Below are positions 5,425-11,370 of a DNA stretch of 16,364 nt, piece by piece. The DNA lies in the NCBI GenBank assembly GCA_937934285.1, contig CALHAT010000029.1, forward strand, positions 1 through 16,364, written 5' to 3'. Source of the stretch: Minisyncoccota bacterium. GTDB taxonomy: Bacteria; Patescibacteriota; Minisyncoccia; UBA6257; HR35. Within the stretch, counting starts at the first letter, position 1; every line of letters starts with the position of its first letter. A program made the position numbers and the translations under genes. The notes below the pieces were generated by a model. That model searched no databases. It had not been told where the DNA came from and saw nothing but the letters and a program-made list of their open reading frames with translations.

Positions 5425-6711
5425 TTATTTTACCAATTTTTGAAAAATTTTCGAGAATTTTTGTCGATGACCTTTGGGTAAAATAACAGCAAATTTTGTC
5501 TGTTTAAAATTAAAAAGTTTTTTTAACTCTTTTTGAATATCTGAAATTTTCAGAGCATCTATTTTTTTAATAATTTCCTCAGGTGAAACTAAAGATTTTT
5601 CCAATAGATATTGACGACCGTAAAAAATAGCTAAATTTAAACTATCTTCCAAATCCATAAACAAAAAACTTTTTAAAACTGATTTAGCTGTTTTAAGTTC
5701 GTCTTCAGTAATTCCTTGATTTTTTAATTTATTAATTTCATCAATAATGGTTTCTAAAACAAAATTCAATTTATCTAAACTTATTCCCGCATGAATAAAA
5801 AATAGACTTCTATTTAAATATTCATAAAAATGACTGCGGATATAATAAGCAGCGCCAAGTTCTTCTCTTATCTTTAGCCATAATCTAGAACTTGGTTTTT
5901 CTCCTAAAATAAGAGAGATTAAATACCAAAGATATCTTCGATCTTTCAGCTCCCAAACGCCGGGTAGGTAAAGTCCTAAAAAAATGTGAGCTTGATCTAC
6001 ATCTTTATAGTAGGTTTTCTCTTGGTAACCGGGTTTAGGTTTTTTAAATTTAAAAATTGTTTCTGGTTTTTTAGAATTGTAAGAAGAAAATCTTTCTTTA
6101 ATAAATTTTATTAATTTTTCTTGCTCGCGAAGATAGCCACTTAAAACGATAAGAGTATTTTTAGCAGTATAGTTTTCTTTGACATAATTTAAAATATCTA
6201 ATCTCGTTATTTTCGCCAAAGTTTTTTTATCGCCAAGAATTGACCAACCGGCTGGTTGATCGCCAAAAGTTAAACGAATACCGAGATCAACAATAAGACT
6301 TGGTGGACTGTCGTTTCTAAGATTAATTTCTTCAAAAATAACTTGTCTTTCTTTCTCAATCTCCTCTTCGGGAAACAATGGTTCAAGAATAATATCGCTT
6401 AAAATAAAAAGAGCTTTTTTATCAAATTCTGGTAAAACTCTAATATAAAAACCAGTATATTGATGACCGGTAAAAGCGTTAAAAACTCCGCCAATTTTAT
6501 CAATATTTTCCATTAAAATTTTGGGCGTTGGGAAATTTTTTGTTCCTTTAAAATAAAGATGTTCAATAAAATGAGAAATGCCATTAATATTTTTCTTTTC
6601 TAAATCGGTTCCGGCTCTAACCAAAATTAAAACTGTTGTTGATAAACTATCTGGTTTATGACATACTAAAATATTTAATCCTTTGGGTCCAGAAACAAGT
6701 CGGGGTTTCAT
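5425..6711 (-). CDS. M16 family zinc metallopeptidase (processing-peptidase-like)
   Basis: 428 residues, the usual size for a single-unit M16B peptidase. The inverted zinc motif H47-F-I-E50-H51 is intact, and the third ligand lies in 'ERQVIFEEINLRNDSP' (E127 or E128), about 75 residues on. An M16 C-terminal half follows at about 170-410, including the substrate-binding 'LGEKPSSRLWLKIREELGAAY' type region (269-290). No signal peptide is visible, so it is predicted to be cytoplasmic. M16B enzymes often work as dimers with an inactive partner; no partner is present here. It is placed between rpsP (2-bp gap) and the AI-2E transporter (4-bp gap). A role in peptide turnover or precursor processing is inference. 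Confidence 0.92.
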   Translation of the reverse strand: MKPRLVSGPKGLNILVCHKPDSLSTTVLILVRAGTDLEKKNINGISHFIEHLYFKGTKNFPTPKILMENIDKIGGVFNAFTGHQYTGFYIRVLPEFDKKALFILSDIILEPLFPEEEIEKERQVIFEEINLRNDSPPSLIVDLGIRLTFGDQPAGWSILGDKKTLAKITRLDILNYVKENYTAKNTLIVLSGYLREQEKLIKFIKERFSSYNSKKPETIFKFKKPKPGYQEKTYYKDVDQAHIFLGLYLPGVWELKDRRYLWYLISLILGEKPSSRLWLKIREELGAAYYIRSHFYEYLNRSLFFIHAGISLDKLNFVLETIIDEINKLKNQGITEDELKTAKSVLKSFLFMDLEDSLNLAIFYGRQYLLEKSLVSPEEIIKKIDALKISDIQKELKKLFNFKQTKFAVILPKGHRQKFSKIFQKLVK

Positions 6712-6713
6712 TT

Positions 6714-6947
6714 TTATAAAATTTTATTTTTCTTTAAAATACTTTTAGCTGTTTCGGAGGGTTGAGCGCCGTTTTGAAGATAAAATTTAATAAGATCAGC
6801 ATTAAAATCCCCTTCTTTTAAATAAGGATTCCACCAACCTAAAACCTTTATTACCTTACCTTTAAGCTTTGACTTTTTTTCTTGTAACACCAATTTTAGA
6901 ATTTTTTGATTCTTTTTACCGATTTTTTGAAAACGGATTACTAACAT
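6714..6947 (-). CDS. rpsP: 30S ribosomal protein bS16
   Basis: 77 residues. 'MLVIRFQKIGKKNQKILKLVL' spans residues 1-21 and matches the S16 start, and 'KVLGWWNPYLKEG' matches the conserved 'lG.YnP' turn. The C-terminal 'LQNGAQPSETAKSILKK' is also typical. S16 stabilises the 5' domain of 16S rRNA. It lies 3 bp after rplQ, so here it is joined to the alpha operon rather than to rimM-trmD-rplS. No Shine-Dalgarno. Confidence 0.95.
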   Translation of the reverse strand: MLVIRFQKIGKKNQKILKLVLQEKKSKLKGKVIKVLGWWNPYLKEGDFNADLIKFYLQNGAQPSETAKSILKKNKIL

Positions 6948-6950
6948 AAT

Positions 6951-7286
6951 TTAGATAAATTCTATCAAGGAAATCTTAGCATTGTCTTTCTGTCGACGTA
7001 AAGGTAATTTAATTATTCTTACATAACCACCGGTTCGATCTTTATATTTAGGAGCTATCTCATAAAAAAGTTTATAAGCAGATTTTTTAGTCATTTTCGA
7101 AAGTAAATATCGTAAATGGGATAATTCTCCTTTTTTAGCTTTCGAAATTAACTTTTCTATTAAAATTTTTAAATATTTAGCTTTCTCATCCGTTGTGGTA
7201 ATTCTCTCATTTATTACTAAATTGTGAAGCAAGATTTTGAATAATGCTTTTCTTTGATCTCTTTTTCGATGAAATTTTTTTTTCAT
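6951..7286 (-). CDS. rplQ: 50S ribosomal protein bL17
   Basis: 111 residues. 'RKRDQRKALFKILLHNLVINERITTT' spans residues 8-33 and corresponds to the conserved 'h..R..ll.nl...Li.hErI.TT' block; 'KAKYLKILIEKLISKAKKG' and the closing 'DRTGGYVRIIKLPLRRQKDNA' region follow. L17 lines the exit-tunnel area of the large subunit. Its ATG overlaps the rpoA stop by 4 bp (ATGA), so the two are translationally coupled. Confidence 0.96.
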   Translation of the reverse strand: MKKKFHRKRDQRKALFKILLHNLVINERITTTDEKAKYLKILIEKLISKAKKGELSHLRYLLSKMTKKSAYKLFYEIAPKYKDRTGGYVRIIKLPLRRQKDNAKISLIEFI

Positions 7287-7969
7287 TTAGCTAAAAACAC
7301 GTTAAATTGATCAATTAATATTTTTACTGCTTCTTCTAAGCATTCTTCCGGTGTTTTGGTTCCATCGGTTTCAATAGTTAATCTTAATAAATTATAATCA
7401 GTTCTATCTTGATATCTTATATTCTCAACTTCATATACAGCATTAATCACTGGTGAAAAAATAGCATCAAGAACTATTTCTCCAGGTAACAATCTTTCTT
7501 TGCTTCTCTCTTCAGCAGCAGAAAATCCTCGACCTTTTTCTATTATTAAAATCATTTTAATTTTTGACTTTTTATCCGTTAAAGTCATCAAATGATGATC
7601 TGGATTAGCTATTTTTACTCCAGCGGGAACTTTAATATCTTTTGCTTTAACCTCTTTTTCGCCTTCAACTTCTAAACTAACCTCCACTGGTCCATCAATA
7701 TCCATTTTAAATCTTACTTTCTTTAAATTTAAAGTTATATCTAAAACGTCTTCCATAACACCGGGAAGAGTTGAAAACTCGTGAAGCACATTTTCAATTT
7801 TAACCCTGGTTATGGCACTGCCGACCAAAGATGAAAGTAAAACGCGTCTTAAAGCATTACCCAAAGTTACTCCGTAGCCTGGATAAAGAGGTTTTATTTC
7901 AAAAACAGCTTTATCAGATTCTAAAAATACAATCTTTGGTTTTTCGGGTAAAATTAATTCGTTAAACAT
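7283..7969 (-). CDS. rpoA: RNA polymerase alpha subunit lacking the C-terminal domain
   Basis: 228 residues, matching the alpha N-terminal domain only (assembly platform for beta and beta'). Landmarks are 'FEIKPLYPGYGVTLGNALRRVLLSS' (residues 23-47, the dimerisation helix), 'EFSTLPGVMEDVLDITLNLK' and 'IDGPVEVSLEV', ending at 'EAVKILIDQFNVFLAK' where the linker would begin. Most bacterial RpoA proteins are 310-335 residues with a DNA-binding alpha-CTD. Here the TGA stop overlaps the rplQ start (ATGA), leaving no room for a CTD and no remnant of one. It sits in the normal rpsD-rpoA-rplQ order, 12 bp after rpsD, with no Shine-Dalgarno. Confidence 0.96.
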   Translation of the reverse strand: MFNELILPEKPKIVFLESDKAVFEIKPLYPGYGVTLGNALRRVLLSSLVGSAITRVKIENVLHEFSTLPGVMEDVLDITLNLKKVRFKMDIDGPVEVSLEVEGEKEVKAKDIKVPAGVKIANPDHHLMTLTDKKSKIKMILIIEKGRGFSAAEERSKERLLPGEIVLDAIFSPVINAVYEVENIRYQDRTDYNLLRLTIETDGTKTPEECLEEAVKILIDQFNVFLAK

Positions 7970-7981
7970 TTTAATTTCTAT

Positions 7982-8602
7982 TTACTGTCGACTATAAAAA
8001 TCAATAACTAATCCAAGATTAAAATTATGTTGAATTTCTTGAGCTAAAGGCAATTTTAAAATTTTAGTTTCAAAAGTGTTGGGATCTATACTTAGCCAGG
8101 AAGGAGGCTGGTAAAATTTTAATCTTTGGGATAAATCTTCAAGAAGTTTAATATTTTTACTTCGTGGCCTGATAGTAATCACATCTCCTTCATTAACTAA
8201 ATAAGAAGGTGTTCTGACCCGACGACCATTAACTAAAAAGTGACCATGGCTAACTAATTGCCTGGCTGTAGTCTTAGCCGGGACATAACCGGCTCGCCAA
8301 ACAACATTATCTAATCTTCTTTCCAAAAGCTCAATCAAAGCCTCAGGAGCAGATTTTTTTGCTTTCTTGGCTAATTCAACATATTTTTTCATTTTAGCTT
8401 CGTTTAGTAAATAACTAAACTTCAATCTTTGTTTTTCTAAAAGTTGACGAGCAAATAATGATAACACCCTTGGCCGACTGCCATGAACTCCAGGACGGAT
8501 CCTTCTTCGCACTAAAGCACATTTATGAGACAGGCATCTTTCGTTAAGTCCTAATTTCTGTCCAAATCTGCGGCAATATTTGCACTTAGGACCCAAAAGC
8601 AT
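7982..8602 (-). CDS. rpsD: 30S ribosomal protein uS4, four-cysteine zinc type
   Basis: 206 residues. The zinc-binding N-terminus C7-x2-C10-x12-C23-x4-C28 marks the C+ form of S4. 'RPGVHGSR' follows, and the S4 RNA-binding domain begins at about residue 95 ('RRLDNVVWRAGYVPAKTTARQ', 'VSHGHFLVNGRRV', 'PSYLVNEGDVITIR'). ATG 8600-8602 is chosen: it lies 4 bp after rpsK, has AGAAGGG upstream within the end of rpsK, and starts the homologous sequence. A longer in-frame start at 8644 would overlap rpsK by 38 bp. S4 nucleates 30S assembly and in some bacteria represses its own operon. Confidence 0.96.
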   Translation of the reverse strand: MLLGPKCKYCRRFGQKLGLNERCLSHKCALVRRRIRPGVHGSRPRVLSLFARQLLEKQRLKFSYLLNEAKMKKYVELAKKAKKSAPEALIELLERRLDNVVWRAGYVPAKTTARQLVSHGHFLVNGRRVRTPSYLVNEGDVITIRPRSKNIKLLEDLSQRLKFYQPPSWLSIDPNTFETKILKLPLAQEIQHNFNLGLVIDFYSRQ

Positions 8603-8606
8603 AATT

Positions 8607-9047
8607 TTAAACCCTTCTTGACCGTGATCTTTTTGGACCACCAAAAGGAATTGGTGTTATATCCTCGATATAATTAATGTTATAATCCTGATTAAACAAA
8701 ACTCTTAAAGCTGTCTCTCGACCTGGTCCAATACCTTTGGTAAATACTTTTAATTCATCAATTTTAAAGTTTTTCATTTTCTCTAATAAAACCTCCATAG
8801 CTTTAGTTCCAGCATAAGGTGTGCCTTTCTTTGTATTTTTAAAACCAGCATTTCCGGCTGACGACCAGGCTAAAACATTACCCCTATCATCAGTAAGAGT
8901 TATAATTGTATTATTCAAATTAGCATTAATATAAATTCTTGCTTTATCTAAATAAAGTTTCTTTTTCTCTTTTGTCTTAATAGATTTAGATTCTTCAATC
9001 TTTTCTTCTTTATCTAAACCGATTGTTTTGGTTCTTGTTTTACCCAT
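8607..9047 (-). CDS. rpsK: 30S ribosomal protein uS11
   Basis: 146 residues. The first 33 residues are a charged, Lys/Glu-rich extension longer than usual, then the S11 core: 'ARIYINANLNNTIITLTD' (36-53), 'GNVLAWSSAGNAGFKNTKKGTPYA', 'GIGPGRETALRVL' and the ending 'DITPIPFGGPKRSRSRRV'. S11 forms the platform and contacts the E-site mRNA path. Start and stop overlap by one base with rpsM (TAATG), which indicates coupled translation. Confidence 0.96.
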   Translation of the reverse strand: MGKTRTKTIGLDKEEKIEESKSIKTKEKKKLYLDKARIYINANLNNTIITLTDDRGNVLAWSSAGNAGFKNTKKGTPYAGTKAMEVLLEKMKNFKIDELKVFTKGIGPGRETALRVLFNQDYNINYIEDITPIPFGGPKRSRSRRV

Positions 9048-9439
9048 TATCTTTTACCACCACCGGCTTTACGACGCGCACCGGTAGCAACTGTTTTTCT
9101 TGGACCTTTACGAGTTCTAGCATTAGTTCTAGTTCGTTGTCCTCTAACTGGCAAACCTTTTTGATGACGAATACCACGATAACATTGAATTTGAATCAAT
9201 CTTTTAATGTTTTCTTTAATCTCTCTTCTTAATTCACCTTCAACTTTTAAATTAGCCTCAATATATTTTTCAATTTTACTAACCTCTTGGGGCGTCAAAT
9301 CATTAGTTTTCTTCATTGGATCAATATCAGTCTTTTCACAAATTTTTCGAGCTAATGCTAAACCTATTCCGTAAATTTTTGGCAAAGCAAAAACCAGTCT
9401 TTTATCTTTAGGAAGTTCAACTCCAACTATTCTTACCAT
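9047..9439 (-). CDS. rpsM: 30S ribosomal protein uS13
   Basis: 130 residues. 'MVRIVGVELPKDKRLVFALPKIYGIG' covers 1-26, followed by the helix-two-turn-helix and the conserved tail 'CYRGIRHQKGLPVRGQRTRTNARTRKGPRKTV' (86-117). The basic end contacts the P-site tRNA and S19 in the head. It begins 3 bp after rpmJ and has no Shine-Dalgarno, so it is probably translated by reinitiation. Confidence 0.97.
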   Translation of the reverse strand: MVRIVGVELPKDKRLVFALPKIYGIGLALARKICEKTDIDPMKKTNDLTPQEVSKIEKYIEANLKVEGELRREIKENIKRLIQIQCYRGIRHQKGLPVRGQRTRTNARTRKGPRKTVATGARRKAGGGKR

Positions 9440-9442
9440 TGT

Positions 9443-9556
9443 TTAACCTTGTCTTTGCTTATGCTTAGGATTTTCACAAATGACATAACGATAATTACCG
9501 CGCTTAACAATTTTACATTTTTGGCATCTTTTTTTAATTGATGGCGTAACTTTCAT
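9443..9556 (-). CDS. rpmJ: 50S ribosomal protein bL36, zinc-binding form
   Basis: 37 residues from ATG 9554-9556 to TAA 9443-9445. It reads MKVTPSIKKRCQKCKIVKRG then 'NYRYVICENPKHKQRQG'. C11-x2-C14 and C27-x4-H32 form the usual L36 zinc site. It is the first gene of the alpha operon here, 3 bp before rpsM. infA and map, which often precede it, are absent. The 67-nt predicted leader upstream contains a hairpin with a T-rich tail. Confidence 0.95.
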   Translation of the reverse strand: MKVTPSIKKRCQKCKIVKRGNYRYVICENPKHKQRQG

Positions 9557-9562
9557 TTTAAA

Positions 9563-9590
9563 CAAAATAATAAAACCGTGTTTTTCACGG
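9563..9590 (-). promoter_or_regulatory. Hairpin with T-rich tail in the rpmJ operon leader (possible attenuator)
   Basis: On the minus strand CCGTG (9590-9586), loop AAAAA, CACGG (9580-9576), then TTTTATTATTTTG. It resembles a short intrinsic terminator placed between the operon promoter and the rpmJ start, so it may attenuate transcription or bind a ribosomal protein such as S4. The 5-bp stem is weak. Function is inferred from position only. Confidence 0.35.
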
Positions 9591-9629
9591 ATTCCCCAAA
9601 AAATTTTTATTTATTTTTGATAATAAATT

Positions 9630-9638
9630 ATTATATCA
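9630..9638 (-). promoter_or_regulatory. Extended -10 promoter (TGATATAAT) of the alpha ribosomal operon
   Basis: On the minus strand TGA (9638-9636) precedes TATAAT (9635-9630), predicting a start at about 9623 and a 67-nt leader before rpmJ. It lies back to back with the -10 of the divergent phosphoglycerate mutase gene, so RNA polymerase binding at one may exclude the other. Confidence 0.55.
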
Positions 9639-9644
9639 TAAAAT
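9639..9644 (+). promoter_or_regulatory. -10 box (TAAAAT) of the phosphoglycerate mutase gene
   Basis: TAAAAT is followed by 7 nt and ATG 9652, which predicts a leaderless transcript. It is adjacent to the divergent operon -10 at 9630-9635. The surrounding DNA is almost pure A/T, so alternative boxes are possible. Confidence 0.4.
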
Positions 9645-9651
9645 TATTATT

Positions 9652-10839
9652 ATGGCAAGAGCAATATTTTTCTTAATAGATGGCTTAAGTGACAGAATTA
9701 GATTGAAAACTCCCTTAAGATTAGCTAAGAAAAATAATATTGGAAAACTTCTAAAAAATAGTTTCTTAGCCCAATTTTTAACACTAAAAAAATGGCCCAA
9801 AATTGGTAGTTCGAGTATCACCGGCTTAGCTAATTTGAGCATCCTGGGTTACGATTTTCCAATAACTAAAATAAAAAGAGGACCGTTGGAAGCAATTGGT
9901 GCTTCGATAAATTATCGAGATGGTGAACTAGCTTTAAGGGTTGATTTTGCTACTGTCAGTAAAAACTTAAAAGTTATTGACCGTCGTGCTGGCAGAAATT
10001 ATTTTGGACTTGATCAATTAGCCAAAGATATTAATTCTTTACCTTTCCCTATTCCTTTTCATTTCCAAAGAACTTACGGTCATCGCGGAGTTTTGATTTT
10101 TCATAAAAAACTTTCTCCTTTTGTTAGTGATAGTGATCCTCTTAGAATAAAAACAAGAGTGAAAAAAATAAAACCATTAGAAAATGATAGCTTGAGTAGA
10201 AAAACAGCTGAAATTTTACAAGAATTTTTAGATAAAACTCATTATTTTTTAGATTCTCACCCTATTAATAAATTAAGAGAAAAGCGTGGATTTTTAAAAG
10301 CTAATTATCTTTTAACCAGAGAAGCTGGTAATTTTGTACCAAAATTAAAAAATTTTTTTAAAAAAACTAAATTCAAGCATGGTTTGGTTATTGCTGAAAA
10401 TGGTGTTGTTAAAGGTGGTTGTCTTTTGGCTGGCTTCAAAGCTCTAACTTTGCCTGAAATTGAAAATCTTCAACAAAGATATTTATTCTTGAAAGAAAAA
10501 ATTTTAGAAAACTTTACGAAATTTGATTTAATTTATATCCATTTAAAAGAAGCTGATGAGGCTAGTCACGATAAAAATTTTGATCAGAAAAAAAAATTTT
10601 TTGAATTTTTCGACAAATGGTTTGGCGAGTTAATTAAAAATTTACCCCAAAATTTAATTTATATCATCACTGGGGATCATATAACTGATACCCGAACCGG
10701 TAAACATATCTTTGGGCCAGTACCTATTTTAATTATTAACTTTAAAAATCCTAATATACCCAAAGAGTTTAGCGAAATTGAAGCTAAGAGAAAAAAAATT
10801 ATTATTGAACCTAGAAAATTATGGTCAAGTCTCTTTTAG
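9652..10839 (+). CDS. apgM: Archaeal-type cofactor-independent phosphoglycerate mutase (ApgM-like)
   Basis: 395 residues, the usual ApgM length. The alkaline-phosphatase-superfamily enzyme interconverts 3- and 2-phosphoglycerate in glycolysis. Visible signatures: 'LIDGLSDR' (D10), 'LSILGYDF', 'RGPLEAIGASINYRDGELALR' region (76-96), 'DFATV' and 'DRRAGR' (110-115). Metal ligands appear as D302 and H306 ('KEADEASHDK'), D342-H343 ('TGDHITD') and H352. The nucleophile position differs: ApgM usually has 'GSDTAHLSILGYD', here 'ITGLANLSILGYD', so Ser-Asp becomes T57-G58 (S53-S55 lie just before). Activity as a mutase is therefore less certain than the fold. It is divergent from rpmJ and overlaps thpR tail to tail by 15 bp. 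No Shine-Dalgarno. Confidence 0.85.
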   Translation: MARAIFFLIDGLSDRIRLKTPLRLAKKNNIGKLLKNSFLAQFLTLKKWPKIGSSSITGLANLSILGYDFPITKIKRGPLEAIGASINYRDGELALRVDFATVSKNLKVIDRRAGRNYFGLDQLAKDINSLPFPIPFHFQRTYGHRGVLIFHKKLSPFVSDSDPLRIKTRVKKIKPLENDSLSRKTAEILQEFLDKTHYFLDSHPINKLREKRGFLKANYLLTREAGNFVPKLKNFFKKTKFKHGLVIAENGVVKGGCLLAGFKALTLPEIENLQQRYLFLKEKILENFTKFDLIYIHLKEADEASHDKNFDQKKKFFEFFDKWFGELIKNLPQNLIYIITGDHITDTRTGKHIFGPVPILIINFKNPNIPKEFSEIEAKRKKIIIEPRKLWSSLF

Positions 10840-11370
10840 GAAAATAGTTTTAAGTTTTTCATATTCAGCACCTTCTTTTCTCAAAATCGATTGGAAAAGA
10901 CAGATTTCCTTAAATTCTATTAGCCAGTTAAGCTCTTCTTTTATTACTGGTAAATTTTTTAAATTCTTCAATCTTATTAAATTTATATGTGGCAAGAAAT
11001 CTCTTTCTTCTTGTTTAAATTTTATATTCTTGTCAATAATTTCTTTTTCAAAATATTTTTTAATTTCTTCTAAACTTTTATTTTTTTCTAAATAAAGCCA
11101 AATCATTCTTTTTGTTCCTGGTGGGCCATAATCAATTTTTTTAATTTTAGCTTCTAAATTTTGATAAGAAAAAGAAAAGTTTTCAAAGATATTGCCAATT
11201 TTTAAATAATCTTCATAATTTAAATGTCCCAGAAATAAAACCGTTAAATGTAAATTTTCTAAAGGAATCCAATGAAGTTCAGCTTTAAATTTTTGACCAA
11301 TTTTCTTTTCTAAAAAAGCTATTTTCTTTTTTAAACCAGCTGATAGAGGAAAAGCAATAAAAAGCCTCAT
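10825..11370 (-). CDS. thpR: RNA 2',3'-cyclic phosphodiesterase (2H family, LigT/ThpR)
   Basis: 181 residues, normal length. 'MRLFIAFPLS' is the family start. The first catalytic motif is 'H41-L-T43-VLFLG'; the second is 'PH128-I-N130-LIRL', where the usual Thr/Ser is Asn. Members open 2',3'-cyclic phosphates on RNA or ligate tRNA halves in vitro. The start codon overlaps the dnaE stop by 4 bp (ATGA), so it is coupled to dnaE. The 3' end overlaps convergent apgM by 15 bp. Confidence 0.9.
   Translation of the reverse strand: MRLFIAFPLSAGLKKKIAFLEKKIGQKFKAELHWIPLENLHLTVLFLGHLNYEDYLKIGNIFENFSFSYQNLEAKIKKIDYGPPGTKRMIWLYLEKNKSLEEIKKYFEKEIIDKNIKFKQEERDFLPHINLIRLKNLKNLPVIKEELNWLIEFKEICLFQSILRKEGAEYEKLKTIFLKET

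Noticed and set aside
8603..8644. Upstream start for rpsD at 8644
   Set aside because: Overlaps the conserved end of rpsK, and the extra residues do not belong to S4; ATG 8602 matches the family start.
9576..9590. Plus-strand terminator at the hairpin upstream of apgM
   Set aside because: On the plus strand the stem is followed by ATTCCCC rather than a T-run, and no plus-strand transcript is expected there; only the minus orientation has a T-rich tail.
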